From Ancylobacter gelatini (GTDB lineage Bacteria > Pseudomonadota > Alphaproteobacteria > Rhizobiales > Xanthobacteraceae): a stretch of 64,000 bases of DNA. Location: contig NZ_JAKVIL010000007.1 in NCBI RefSeq assembly GCF_022601675.1, positions 62,001 through 126,000 of the forward strand, in the 5' to 3' direction. This document shows positions 16,541 to 24,965 of the stretch, piece by piece. Within the stretch, counting starts at the first letter, position 1. Each line of letters starts with the position of its first letter. The notes beneath the pieces were generated by a model. That model saw nothing but the letters and a program-made list of their open reading frames with translations. It was not told the DNA's origin and made no database searches. The position numbers and the translations under genes are program-made.

Positions 16541-17563
16541 ATGAAACGCCGTTCTCTGCTGGCCGCGCCGCTCCTGCTGCTCACGCCACGCCTTGCCGTC
16601 GGGCAGGGCTCGCCGCCTGAGCCCGCGTCGCCTGACGCCGCTCCGCTCACCCCCATCCTCGACCGCGCCGCCTCCCTCTCTCCCCTGCGCACGATCCTCG
16701 TCTCGAAGGACGGCACCCGCATCGCCGCGCGGGCCTATCGCGGGCTGAGCCTTGAGGGCGCGTCGAATATCAAGTCGGCCTCAAAAAGCATCATCGCTAT
16801 GCTGGCGGGGATCGCGATCGGGAAGGGCGTGCTGGAAGGGCCGGACCAGAAAATCGTCCCGCTGCTGAGGGCCGACCTGCCGGCCGACCCGGACCCGCGC
16901 CTCAATGAGATCACGCTCGGCAATCTGCTCTCGATGCAGGCCGGGCTGGAGCGCACCTCCGGGGCCTATTACGGGCGCTGGATCGCCTCGCGCAACTGGG
17001 TGCGGGCGGCGCTGGCGCGGCCCTTCGTCGATGAGCCGGGCGGCGAGATGCTCTATTCCACCGGCTCGACGCATCTCATATCGGCCATCCTCACCCGCAC
17101 GACCGGGCGCTCGACGCTCGCTCTGGCGCGCGACTGGCTGGGCGGAATCGAAGGGTTTTCCATCACGAGCTGGGAGCGCGACCCGCAGGGCATCTATTTC
17201 GGCGGCAACCAGATGGCGATGCGCCCGTCATCGCTGCTCGCCTTCGCCGAGTGCTGCCGCAATGGCGGGCGCAACAGAGCGGGGCAGCAGGTGATCCCGG
17301 AAAGCTGGATCGCGGAATGCTGGCGCGTGCGCACCGCCTCGCGCTTTACCGGCGATGGTTATGGCTATGGCTGGTTCACCCGCGAATTGGCGGGGCAGGC
17401 GGTGCATTATGGCTGGGGCTATGGCGGGCAGATGCTCTATGTCGTGCCCGCGCGCGGCCTGTCGATCGTCATGACCTCGGACGCCGACACGCCGTCGGGC
17501 CGCACCGGCCATCGCGACGACCTGCACGCGCTGGCCGCCGAGATCGTGTCGGCGGCCGGGTAA
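16541..17563 (+). CDS. Exported serine hydrolase, class C beta-lactamase/NylB type
   Basis: A 340-residue serine hydrolase with an N-terminal export signal (MKRRSLLAAPLLLL, twin Arg, possibly Tat). The nucleophile motif S-x-x-K is SASK (Ser79/Lys82); MLYSTGSTH supplies the Tyr; a late GWGYGGQMLY fits the third motif region. The group includes 6-aminohexanoate-dimer hydrolase, esterases and penicillin-binding-like proteins, and the true substrate is unknown. High GC, like the core genome and unlike the TIR-like gene 70 bases upstream. The ribosome site GGGAGA is rather far (about 14 bases) from the ATG. It converges with the next gene, stops 18 bases apart. Confidence 0.82.
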   Translation: MKRRSLLAAPLLLLTPRLAVGQGSPPEPASPDAAPLTPILDRAASLSPLRTILVSKDGTRIAARAYRGLSLEGASNIKSASKSIIAMLAGIAIGKGVLEGPDQKIVPLLRADLPADPDPRLNEITLGNLLSMQAGLERTSGAYYGRWIASRNWVRAALARPFVDEPGGEMLYSTGSTHLISAILTRTTGRSTLALARDWLGGIEGFSITSWERDPQGIYFGGNQMAMRPSSLLAFAECCRNGGRNRAGQQVIPESWIAECWRVRTASRFTGDGYGYGWFTRELAGQAVHYGWGYGGQMLYVVPARGLSIVMTSDADTPSGRTGHRDDLHALAAEIVSAAG

Positions 17564-17581
17564 TTGGGCGGGGTCGCCCGT

Positions 17582-18040
17582 TCAGTGGCTCGGCTTGCAG
17601 GTGCCGAAGGCGGTGACGATGGTGTCGTCGACCACGGTGGTGAGAGTGGCGTCATTGTCCGCGCGCGACATCTGCATGATCCAGCCCACAAGACCGTCCG
17701 TGCCCTGGAGGGTCAGCTGCGGGCCCGCGCCGGAGACGGAGTAGATGGTCGACAGATGCGGCACGCCATTATCGTCGACGCTGACCAGCACGCGCTCGCC
17801 GAAATGCACGAGGAAATGCGCCGGCAGGTCGATTTCGCCCAGCTCCTTGGCCGGGTTGCAGCCCTTGTCCTTGTCGCAGACGAACACCTTGGTGAAGGTG
17901 CAGTCCGTGGAGATCGGCAGCGGCGAGACCTCGGCCTCCTTCATGGCTTCCTTGGGCGGGGCTTCCGGCGCGGGTGCCTGCGCAAAGGCGCTGGCGCCCC
18001 CCGCGAGCAGGAACAGGGCGGCAGTGGCGATCTTCAGCAT
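17582..18040 (-). CDS. Exported protein of unknown function
   Basis: A 152-residue protein not recognised by name. It has a clear signal peptide (MLKIATAALFLLAGGASAFAQA) and a Pro/Ala/Glu-rich linker. The globular part has four cysteines (TDCTF, FVCDKDKGCN, GTCKPSH), suggesting two disulfides in the periplasm. I chose the ATG at 18040, which has GAAGG upstream; the longer open frame begins with a non-signal sequence. It looks like conserved exported proteins of Rhizobiales without known role. The gene following on the same strand upstream (18100-18393) is also exported. Confidence 0.7.
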   Translation of the reverse strand: MLKIATAALFLLAGGASAFAQAPAPEAPPKEAMKEAEVSPLPISTDCTFTKVFVCDKDKGCNPAKELGEIDLPAHFLVHFGERVLVSVDDNGVPHLSTIYSVSGAGPQLTLQGTDGLVGWIMQMSRADNDATLTTVVDDTIVTAFGTCKPSH

Positions 18041-18099
18041 CGGAAGCACCTTCGCGGAACCGACAGGAGGGGTGGCGGCGGCACGGCGGCCGCCACCGT

Positions 18100-18393
18100 T
18101 CAGTAAACCGGGGTACGGCAGGGCGGATAGGGCGGGGCGCCGCAATAGCCGGGGCCGTAGGCCGGGGCCGGCGGCGCGTAATAGGCCGGGGGCGGCGGCG
18201 GCGGATAGTAATAGCGCGGCGGTGGCGGCCGGGTGGCGGCGGTGACCGCCGAGCCAATGATGGCGCCGCCGATCAGACCGCCGATCAGCGCGCCGGTGCT
18301 GTTGTGCGCCTGCGCAGGCATGGGCGCGATCATCGCCGAGCCCAGCGCCGCCAGCACGATGCCGGCCTTCAATGCCGGAAGTGCCTTGCTCAT
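18100..18393 (-). CDS. Small exported glycine-zipper, Pro/Tyr-rich protein
   Basis: A 97-residue protein with signal peptide (MSKALPALKAGIVLAAL...PAQA), a glycine-zipper segment ALIGGLIGGAIIGSAV (a fold that inserts into or packs against membranes), and a C-terminal tail made almost entirely of Pro and Tyr with Gly and two Cys. It is probably an outer-membrane or envelope-associated protein. The ATG at 18393 is preceded by GAGG eight bases away. Function unknown. Similar low-complexity exported proteins are common in Rhizobiales. Confidence 0.65.
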   Translation of the reverse strand: MSKALPALKAGIVLAALGSAMIAPMPAQAHNSTGALIGGLIGGAIIGSAVTAATRPPPPRYYYPPPPPPAYYAPPAPAYGPGYCGAPPYPPCRTPVY

Positions 18394-18714
18394 GTGAACC
18401 TCGTTCATGGCCCGGCCGTGAACCGCCGGACCCTTGCGGAAGTCAACTATTGCGCAGGCCGTGAGCCCGGACAAGACGCTGGATGGAGGCGCGCGCGCGA
18501 CCCTGTGCAAAAAGCACGGGACGGAACGTCAAGCCATTGAAATATCGCAAAATATCTCTCGCCACGGCGCGCAGCTCCGCCCTATCTTCGACCCGATTTC
18601 ATCGGACGATGCGTGTGGTCGGCGAACCAGCGAGCCGCTGCCCGCGTTATCGCCCGGTCGTCCGAGGAGGCCGGAAGCGAATCGGCGGCGGTTCAACCCC
18701 TGTGGGAGGTAGAC
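18394..18714. other. Intergenic region between two small exported-protein genes
   Basis: About 320 bases separating divergent genes. The middle part (about 18530-18570) is AT-richer, as promoters would be. I see no supported ORF, RNA gene or clear operator here. Confidence 0.4.
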
Positions 18715-19053
18715 GTGGATAGACGCAGTTTCCTGCTAGGCATCGCCGGCCTGTTGGGCGCCGGAGCAACCGCGGGCATGGCACTGTCGCCGGCCCAGGC
18801 GACGATGCTCGACCAGCTCAAGAACGCCGTGCCGCCGGAAGGCCTGCCGGACGAGGGTGATCTCGTCGGCATGACGCCGGACGGAACCGGGATCGAGGCG
18901 ACCCAGTGGGGCCCGCCGCCGCCCCGCCGCGGCCCGCCGCCGCGCTATTGGGGGCCGCCCCCGCGTCGCCGCCGTCGCCGGGTGCGCGTGTGCCGCAATG
19001 TGCGCGATCGCTGGGGACGCCGCATCCGCCGCTGCTGGTATGAGTGGCGCTGA
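18715..19053 (+). CDS. Small Tat-exported Pro/Arg-rich protein
   Basis: A 112-residue protein starting at GTG 18715, supported by GGGAGGT six bases upstream. The N-terminus MDRRSFLLGIAGLLGAG is a twin-arginine (Tat) signal with the RRSFL core and an ALSPAQA cleavage region. The mature part has an acidic stretch and then a strongly basic tail of PPPRR repeats and RRRRRRVRV, ending with two Cys separated by RNVRDRWGRRIRR. Basic Pro/Arg-rich tails of this sort may bind polyanions, but no function is known. It is followed by an AT-rich palindrome. Confidence 0.65.
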   Translation: MDRRSFLLGIAGLLGAGATAGMALSPAQATMLDQLKNAVPPEGLPDEGDLVGMTPDGTGIEATQWGPPPPRRGPPPRYWGPPPRRRRRRVRVCRNVRDRWGRRIRRCWYEWR

Positions 19054-19056
19054 CTG

Positions 19057-19082
19057 TAATTATTGCAGATACGCAATGATTA
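19057..19082. repeat. 26-bp AT-rich inverted repeat
   Basis: Arms taattattgc (19057-19066) and gcaatgatta (19073-19082) match in 9 of 10 positions around a 6-base centre. It lies 3 bases after the preceding stop codon and upstream of the small ORF at 19184. It may be an operator or a weak terminator; there is no T-run. Confidence 0.55.
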
Positions 19083-19122
19083 GGGCGCGATAAGGCTTCG
19101 TGCTATGCATCGTGGCATGTTC

Positions 19123-19184
19123 TAGCTTGTCTCCATCAAACGGCGCCCTTGCGGCGCGACCTCAACGAGGATGGAGACAGGCTA
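19123..19184 (+). promoter_or_regulatory. Shine-Dalgarno-sequestering stem-loop
   Basis: tagcttgtctccatc (19123-19137) pairs over 15 bases, with a single G.U, to gatggagacaggcta (19170-19184). The right arm contains the only good ribosome site (GGAG 19173-19176) and the A of the start codon at 19184. The 32-base loop holds an inner hairpin (gcgcc 19143-19147 with ggcgc 19153-19157). In RNA this would hide the start of the following small ORF until opened. Confidence 0.6.
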
Positions 19185-19303
19185 TGAACAGGCTTTTTCT
19201 TGCAGTGGCGGCCCTCGTCACCTTTGGGGCCGGCCCGGTGCGTGAGGATCAGCGTCGCGCGCGAGCGGATGCTGAGCGTCAGAGCCGCGCCGACCGCCGC
19301 TAA
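19184..19303 (+). CDS. 39-residue single-segment hydrophobic/basic peptide
   Basis: Short ORF of 40 codons with a hydrophobic N-terminal segment (FLAVAALVTFGAG) and a highly charged, Arg-rich tail (REDQRRARADAERQSRADRR). It could be a small membrane peptide, or a precursor with a signal-like segment. GGAG stands eight bases upstream of the ATG but is locked in the strong stem-loop described separately. That arrangement resembles the mRNAs of type I toxins or thermosensor-controlled peptides; this is inference, since no antisense RNA can be shown. Not recognised by name; real coding status is uncertain. Confidence 0.45.
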   Translation: MNRLFLAVAALVTFGAGPVREDQRRARADAERQSRADRR

Positions 19304-19399
19304 GCGGACGAACTGTCGCGCGGTGCGCGGCTGAGCGCACGGCTTAGCCGCGCGGCCGGCGTCAAAACGCCATCCGCGCGGAAACGGCCTGTCCGGAGA

Positions 19400-19798
19400 T
19401 CAGCGTCGCACGCGCGCCTTGCGCTCGGCATAACGCTTGTCGCGCAGCGCCTTGCGGGCGACCTCGTCTTCGATCACGCGGCGAGCCTGGGCGAGTTCGG
19501 CCTCGCGGCGCGCGCCGGCCTCGGCTTCGAAGGCGGCCTGCGCGGCATCGCGAGCGGCCTGTTCGGCGGCCTCGCGGGCACGAGCTTCGGCCTCGATCTC
19601 CTCGCGACGGGCCCGTTCGGCTTCCTCGCGTGCGGCGCGGCGTGCCTCGCGGGCCTCTTCCACGGCGCGACGCTCGGCGGCCTTAGCGACCATTGCCGGA
19701 TCGTCGGCGGCTGGACGCGCCTTGAATCGTTCGAGGAGGCGGGTCTTGGAAGTCTGAACGGCCTTTTGGCGCTCGGCGAAACTATCGGGATTCTTCAT
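19400..19798 (-). CDS. DUF6481 family coiled-coil protein
   Basis: A 132-residue cytoplasmic protein dominated by a long charged helix: from about residue 40 on it is Ala/Glu/Arg with heptad-like spacing (EAREARRAAREEAERARR). The opening MKNPDSFAERQKAVQTSKTR followed by LLERFKARPAADDP resembles the small family DUF6481 of alphaproteobacteria, as I recall it. The ATG at 19798 is unambiguous. No function is known. The next element upstream is tRNA-Thr on the same strand, about 145 bases away. Confidence 0.72.
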   Translation of the reverse strand: MKNPDSFAERQKAVQTSKTRLLERFKARPAADDPAMVAKAAERRAVEEAREARRAAREEAERARREEIEAEARAREAAEQAARDAAQAAFEAEAGARREAELAQARRVIEDEVARKALRDKRYAERKARVRR

Positions 19799-19943
19799 TC
19801 GTGGTGTTTATCGTTTGAAGCGGGTGAACTCAACCTTCGGCTCGACTCCAGCCGCCATTCTTTCGAGGGCGGGGTTTCACATCCGGACGATCGTCTCGGC
19901 TTCGACAGGCGGATGTGATGTCCATGGTACCGAAGAACAGGAA

Positions 19944-20019
19944 TGGTGCCGCGGAAGGGAATCGAACCCCCGACCCACGCATTACGAATGCGTTGCTCTA
20001 CCATCTGAGCTACCGCGGC
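19944..20019 (-). tRNA. tRNA-Thr (anticodon CGT)
   Basis: The minus strand folds into a complete 76-base cloverleaf including an encoded CCA. The acceptor gccgcgg pairs with ccgcggc; the D arm is gctc/gagc; the anticodon stem acgca/tgcgt encloses ttcgtaa with anticodon CGT, which reads threonine codon ACG. The T arm ggggg/ccctt has two G.U pairs. Position 74-76 CCA is at 19944-19946. Confidence 0.95.
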
Positions 20020-20030
20020 ACGCGGGGCTT

Positions 20031-20059
20031 CTGATAGCCGCGAAGCCCCACGATTTCAA
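20031..20059 (-). promoter_or_regulatory. Promoter of tRNA-Thr
   Basis: Reading the minus strand: TTGAAA (20059-20054), a 17-base spacer and TATCAG (20036-20031), ending 11 bases before the mature tRNA 5' end. Good spacing and position. Confidence 0.6.
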
Positions 20060-20084
20060 GCGCCGCGCGCGAAGCCTGTTGCGA

Positions 20085-21068
20085 TCACCCCCATGGACCG
20101 CGTTTACCGGCCGACGGACCCGGCTCGGAAGGCGTCGACGGACCGCGTCCCCACGGGTCGCCCGCACGGCGGCGGCCGGTTGCCGAGGTCGGGTGGACCG
20201 ATGCCATCGGGCCGCCGGTCCCTCCCATCTGCTGGGCCAGGGACTGCAGTGCCGCGATGCGGTTCTCGGTGTTGGGGTGGGTCGAGAACAAATTGTCCAT
20301 GCGCTCGCCGGAGAGCGGGTTGATGATGAACATGTGCGCGGTCGCCGGATTGTGCTCCGCGGCCATGTTCGGCACGCGGTGCGCGGCATTGGAAATCTTG
20401 GCGAGCGCCGAGGCAAGCCAGAGCGGCTGGCCGCAGATTTCCGCGCCGAGCTTGTCGGCCTCATATTCGCGCGAGCGCGAGACTGCCATCTGCACCACCA
20501 TGGCGGCGAGCGGGGCGAGGATCATCATCGCGATCGTGCCGATGGCGCCGAACGGGCTGTTATTGTTGCGGTTGCCGCCGAAGAACATGGCGAAGTTCGC
20601 CAGCATCGAGATCGCGCCGGCCAGCGTCGCGGTGATGGTCATGGTCAGCGTGTCGTAATTCTTCACATGGGCGAGCTCATGCGCCATCACGCCGGCCACT
20701 TCCTCGCGCGAGAGCGAGTTGAGCAGGCCCGTCGTGGCGGCGACCGCCGCGTTCTGCGGGTTGCGCCCGGTGGCGAAGGCGTTGGGCTGCGGGTTGTCCA
20801 TGATGAAGACGCGCGGCATGGGCAGGCTCGCGCGGGCGGACAGCTCCTCGATCATGCCGTAGAATTCCGGGGCGCTGGCGCGGTCGACCTGCCGCGCGCC
20901 ATACATGGAGAGAACCATGCGGTCGGAATTCCAGTAGCTGAAGATGTTCATGCCGGCGGCGAACAGAAGGGCGATCATCATGCCGCCCTGTCCGCCGATC
21001 ATGAAGCCGACGCCCATGAACAGGGCGGTCATGCCGGCCAGCAGGATGGCGGTGCGAAAATAGTTCAT
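20085..21068 (-). CDS. htpX: Membrane zinc protease HtpX
   Basis: Integral membrane metalloprotease that degrades misfolded membrane proteins, with the active site facing the cytoplasm. The 327-residue protein begins [21 protein letters not shown] with two early membrane helices, carries the catalytic [11 protein letters not shown] (HExxH), another helix pair, and the downstream Glu ligand region [10 protein letters not shown]. The C-terminal tail is low-complexity Pro/Gly/Ser. I start at ATG 21068, preceded by GAGGAGA; the upstream open frame lacks support. It is divergent from the DUF1674 gene, a neighbour often seen in Rhizobiales. Confidence 0.95.
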   Translation of the reverse strand: MNYFRTAILLAGMTALFMGVGFMIGGQGGMMIALLFAAGMNIFSYWNSDRMVLSMYGARQVDRASAPEFYGMIEELSARASLPMPRVFIMDNPQPNAFATGRNPQNAAVAATTGLLNSLSREEVAGVMAHELAHVKNYDTLTMTITATLAGAISMLANFAMFFGGNRNNNSPFGAIGTIAMMILAPLAAMVVQMAVSRSREYEADKLGAEICGQPLWLASALAKISNAAHRVPNMAAEHNPATAHMFIINPLSGERMDNLFSTHPNTENRIAALQSLAQQMGGTGGPMASVHPTSATGRRRAGDPWGRGPSTPSEPGPSAGKRGPWG

Positions 21069-21250
21069 CGGTCTCCTCTCGAACCGTCGCGCGCCGGAAT
21101 GGCTCACAAGGCCTTCCGCAGCGCGAGGCTACACCCGATAAGTGGTAAATCGGCCTCGCGGCCGCAAGATGTCGGCCATATGCGGCACGCAGGAGCGGTG
21201 CGAATGGCGTGCTTGACGTGCACAAGGGCGCGGTGCTTCCAATAGCGACC

Positions 21251-21484
21251 ATGAGCAAGGACATCTTTCCCGCCGCGCCGTTGCCGGCAGCCTCTTCCCC
21301 CGCCGCGCCCGAAGCCGGCCGCCCGTTGTCCCCTGCCGCGCAGCGTGCGCTGGTCGAGGCGGCGGAGCGGCGCGCCCGCGCCGGCGAGCCCGCGCCTGCG
21401 CCCAAGGAGATCGACGGCCGGGGTGGGCCGGAGCCGGTGCGCTACGGCGACTGGGAAGTGAAGGGCATCGCGTCCGACTTCTGA
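21251..21484 (+). CDS. DUF1674 protein (SdhAF4-like)
   Basis: Small 77-residue protein whose C-terminus KEIDGRGGPEPVRYGDWEVK followed by GIASDF is the DUF1674 signature. Eukaryotic homologues (SDHAF4) help assemble flavinylated succinate dehydrogenase subunit A, so a similar role is plausible. The N-terminal half is Ala/Pro-rich and disordered. ATG at 21251; the ribosome site is weak. It is divergent from htpX and converges with the GGDEF gene, stops 15 bases apart. Confidence 0.85.
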   Translation: MSKDIFPAAPLPAASSPAAPEAGRPLSPAAQRALVEAAERRARAGEPAPAPKEIDGRGGPEPVRYGDWEVKGIASDF

Positions 21485-21499
21485 GCGCCGGCTGAAATT

Positions 21500-23266
21500 T
21501 CAGGCGACTTGCGCGGATGCGAGGTCGCTCGCGAGCGCGACGCGGTTGCGCCCGGAGGTCTTGGCCGAATAGAGCGCCCGGTCGGCACGTTCCACCACGT
21601 CCTCGATATCGCGGTCACCGTCGATGATGGCCGCGATGCCGGCGCTGACGGTGATGTTAAGTTCGCGCCCATCGTGCATGATCGAGGTCGCCGCGACCGT
21701 CTCGCGGATGCGCTCGGCCAGGATCAGGGCCTGTGCCTCGCCGGTCTCGCGCAGCAGCACCACGAATTCCTCGCCGCCGAATCGGGACACCTTGTCGGTT
21801 TCGCGCACCAGCCGGGCGAGGATGGTGCCGAGGCTGCGCAGCACGGCGTCCCCCGCCCCGTGGCCATGCGTGTCGTTGATTTTCTTGAAATGGTCGATGT
21901 CCAGCATGACCACGGCGGCGGCGGTCCCTTTGCGCCGGAAATAGCCCATCGCGTCCGCGCCAAATGGGCCAAAGCCGCGCCGGTTCAAGAGGCCGGTGAG
22001 CGGGTCGGTCACGGCGAGCTGCTGCAATTCGTGCAGGTCCTTGCCGAGCCGGAGCGTGCGTTCTTCGGCGAGGGCCATCTGCTCGGCGGCGCGGCTCTCC
22101 AGCGTGGCGGCGGCCTCGCGTGCCTCGCGCTCGCTCTCGATCACCGAGCCGAGGCGGCGCAGCAGCGAGCGGATCGAGGCGGACATCACCAGCACATCCT
22201 GCGAGCCGTGCTGCCAGCCGACCATGGTCGCCCCGCTGTCGCGGCCGATGAGGTCGACATTGCGGCTGAGCCGTTCCAGCGGGCGCATGGTGTGGCCGGC
22301 GAGAAGCAGGGCGAGGAACGCCCCGCACAGTGCGACGAAGGCCCCTACGGCGATGATGGTGGCGAACAGCCGGTTGGCGGGCGCGAGAGCGGTCGCGACA
22401 GGGCTGCGCGCCACCACCAGCCAGCCGAGCCCGGGATAATCGCCCTGTCCCTTGGTGGCGACGACGGCGGTGAGCGTCGGCGTGCTGCCGGTATCATCGA
22501 TCAGCGCAACCCCGTCGGCGCTGCCGGCGCGCACCAGCAGTTGCCCGGCGAAGGACCGGGCGTTGGCCGGGCCGATCAACACCTCGCCGTCGCGCGACAG
22601 GACCCAGAGTTCGGCATCCAGCACCGAGCGGTCATTGGCGAGCACATTGGCGCGAACCTCGTCTGCCCAGCCCCAGCTCATATGGGCACCGAGAACGCCC
22701 ACGACACGGCCGGCATCGTCCTTCACCGGCACGGCGACATCGACGAAACGGAACGGTGCCTGATCGGGCGAGGTGCGCAGCAGTCCGTCCAGCAGCTTGG
22801 CGTCGTGGACGTCCTCGACGGTCGGCCCCTTCAAGCCATTGGTGAACCATGGACGTTGCGCGACCGAGACACCTTCCAGCATGCCCTTCGTCGCCGCGCG
22901 CACCGTGCCATCCGGCGTGGCGAAGCCGATCCAGGCATATTCCGGCAGCGTGGTCTGCAACTGGGCGAGCACACTACGGATTCCCGCCGAGTCGCCGGTC
23001 CAGACCGGCGACAACGGGGCGAAGCTCGCCACGTTGCGGATCTCGCGATAGCGCTCGAACATGCGCGCGTCGAGCCGTTCCGTCATGGTGCGGGCCAGCG
23101 TCACCAGCGCGGCGTCGGTGTCGGCCACCGCCTGCCGCCGCGCGAGAACGGCTCCGGCGCCGGCGACCGCGGTTACTGTCAGCACGCACAGCAGGCCGGC
23201 CATGAGCGCGGTCTGCTGGCGGATGGAGGTGCGATCGCGCAGCTTCTGGAATACGGCACCCAGCAT
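21500..23266 (-). CDS. Membrane diguanylate cyclase with periplasmic Cache-type sensor
   Basis: Makes cyclic di-GMP from two GTP. From the ATG at 23266 (preceded by GAAGGGAG) it is 588 residues: a first membrane helix (about 18-42), a periplasmic dCache-like sensor (about 45-300), a second helix (about 315-340), a HAMP-like and coiled-coil stretch, and a C-terminal GGDEF domain (about 425-580). The active site reads FGGEEF and the product-inhibition site RETD sits exactly five residues ahead, so both activity and feedback look intact. No EAL domain. An upstream ATG at 23341 would add 25 basic residues but has no ribosome site. Signal sensed is unknown. Confidence 0.9.
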   Translation of the reverse strand: MLGAVFQKLRDRTSIRQQTALMAGLLCVLTVTAVAGAGAVLARRQAVADTDAALVTLARTMTERLDARMFERYREIRNVASFAPLSPVWTGDSAGIRSVLAQLQTTLPEYAWIGFATPDGTVRAATKGMLEGVSVAQRPWFTNGLKGPTVEDVHDAKLLDGLLRTSPDQAPFRFVDVAVPVKDDAGRVVGVLGAHMSWGWADEVRANVLANDRSVLDAELWVLSRDGEVLIGPANARSFAGQLLVRAGSADGVALIDDTGSTPTLTAVVATKGQGDYPGLGWLVVARSPVATALAPANRLFATIIAVGAFVALCGAFLALLLAGHTMRPLERLSRNVDLIGRDSGATMVGWQHGSQDVLVMSASIRSLLRRLGSVIESEREAREAAATLESRAAEQMALAEERTLRLGKDLHELQQLAVTDPLTGLLNRRGFGPFGADAMGYFRRKGTAAAVVMLDIDHFKKINDTHGHGAGDAVLRSLGTILARLVRETDKVSRFGGEEFVVLLRETGEAQALILAERIRETVAATSIMHDGRELNITVSAGIAAIIDGDRDIEDVVERADRALYSAKTSGRNRVALASDLASAQVA

Positions 23267-23421
23267 CAACCCCAAACTCCCTTCCGGTGGCGCGAACAGG
23301 GAGCAAACACTATGCCGGCGCGCGCTGGCCCGCTTGGCCATTTACGTAAGGGAATCGCTTTCCTCCCGACCTGTGGCATTCGCGCCGCCCGCGTGCGGGG
23401 AGCCGCAGTGCCCGTCTCGGC

Positions 23422-24864
23422 CTAAAGGCCGATGCAGACGTATTTGATGTCCACATAGTCATCGATGCCGTATTTCGACCCCTCACGGCCGATGCCCGAT
23501 TCCTTGACGCCGCCGAACGGGGCGACTTCCGTGGTGATCACGCCGGCATTCACGCCGACCTGCCCGTAGCGCAGCGCTTCCGCCACCCGGAAGGTGCGGC
23601 CGAGGTCGCGGGTATAGAAATAGCAGGCGAGGCCGAATTCGGTGTCGTTGGCGTAAGCGACGGCCTGCTCCTCGGTCTCGAACCGGAACACCGGCGCGAC
23701 GGGGCCGAAGATTTCCTCCTTGGCGAACGCCATCTCCTGCGTGGCACCGGCGATCACGGTCGGTTCGAAGAACTGGCCGCCAAGGCTGTGGCGCTTGCCG
23801 CCGGTCACCACCGTGCCGCCCTTGGCGCGGGCATCGGCGACGAAGCCCTCGGTCTTGGCGACCGCCTTGTCGTCGATCAGCGGACCCTGCACAACGCCGT
23901 CCTCAAGCCCGGAGCCGACCTTGAGGCCGGACGAGGCGGCGGCGAACTTCTCCACGAAGGCGTCGTAGATGCCGGCCTGCACATAGAAGCGGTTGGCGCA
24001 GACGCAGGTCTGGCCGGAATTGCGGTACTTGGAGGCGATGGCGCCGGCGACCGCGGCGTCCAGATCGGCGTCGTCGAAGACGAGGAACGGCGCGTTGCCG
24101 CCGAGCTCCATCGACACCTTCTTCACCGTGTCGGCCGACTGCTTCATCAGGATCTTGCCGACCGGGGTGGAGCCGGTGAAGGTGATCTTGCGCACCAGCG
24201 GATTGGCGGTCATCTCGCCGCCGATCTTGGTCGCAGAGCCGGTGAGGATGTTCACTGCGCCAGCCGGAAAGCCGGCCTGTTCCGTCAGTACGCCCCAGGC
24301 GAGACCGGAATAGGGTGTCTGGGTTGCGGGCTTCACCACGCTGGTGCAGCCCGCCGCCAGTGCCGGGCCGATCTTGCGGGCCAGCATGGAAGAGGGGAAG
24401 TTCCACGGCGTCACCGCCGCGATCACGCCCACCGGCTGCTTGGTGACGAGGATGCGCCGCTCCGGCCAGGGCGAGGGGATGACATCGCCATAGACCCGGC
24501 GCGCCTCCTCGGAAAACCACAGCACATAGGCCGCGCTGGCGCCGACCTCGCCCATGGACTCCGCCAGTGGCTTGCCCTGCTCGATGGTCAGCAACTCGGC
24601 CAGCGCGCGCTGATTATCCATGATGACGGTGTGGAGCCGGCGCAGCAGCTTGGCGCGCTCGTCGGCCGTGGTGCGGGAATAGCTTTCAAACGTCTTCTGC
24701 GCCGCGTCGATGGCGCGCCGCGTTTCGGCCTCGCCGCAATCGGGGACGGTGCCGATGACCTCGCCAGACGCGGGATTGGTGACCTCGATGGTGCCGCCGC
24801 CATCCGCGCCGATCCACTCGCCGCCGATGAGATTCGCGTCGCGCTTGAAGTCAGTCCATGTCAT
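23422..24864 (-). CDS. gabD: NAD(P)-dependent aldehyde dehydrogenase, succinate-semialdehyde type
   Basis: Aldehyde dehydrogenase of 480 residues, closest in motif pattern to succinate-semialdehyde dehydrogenase, which oxidises the GABA-derived semialdehyde to succinate. Landmarks: TPWNFPSSM (NAD-binding Asn), KPATQTPYS, FTGSTPVGK, catalytic Glu in SMELGGNAPF, catalytic Cys in NSGQTCVCANR, and the late GEEIFGPV-like KEEIFGPVAP. The end FGGVKESGIGREGSKYG fits GabD. No GABA transaminase is adjacent, so the exact substrate is less certain than the family. It stands alone between the GGDEF gene and the VOC gene on the same strand. Confidence 0.88.
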   Translation of the reverse strand: MTWTDFKRDANLIGGEWIGADGGGTIEVTNPASGEVIGTVPDCGEAETRRAIDAAQKTFESYSRTTADERAKLLRRLHTVIMDNQRALAELLTIEQGKPLAESMGEVGASAAYVLWFSEEARRVYGDVIPSPWPERRILVTKQPVGVIAAVTPWNFPSSMLARKIGPALAAGCTSVVKPATQTPYSGLAWGVLTEQAGFPAGAVNILTGSATKIGGEMTANPLVRKITFTGSTPVGKILMKQSADTVKKVSMELGGNAPFLVFDDADLDAAVAGAIASKYRNSGQTCVCANRFYVQAGIYDAFVEKFAAASSGLKVGSGLEDGVVQGPLIDDKAVAKTEGFVADARAKGGTVVTGGKRHSLGGQFFEPTVIAGATQEMAFAKEEIFGPVAPVFRFETEEQAVAYANDTEFGLACYFYTRDLGRTFRVAEALRYGQVGVNAGVITTEVAPFGGVKESGIGREGSKYGIDDYVDIKYVCIGL

Positions 24865-24965
24865 GGCCGGATACCTTTTCCGAAATGCGGGCGGGGTGGA
24901 TCGCTCGCTCCGAAAAGAACTATAGGGCGTAGGGGCGCGCTCGGCACCCCGTCGCCGGTCAGGGA

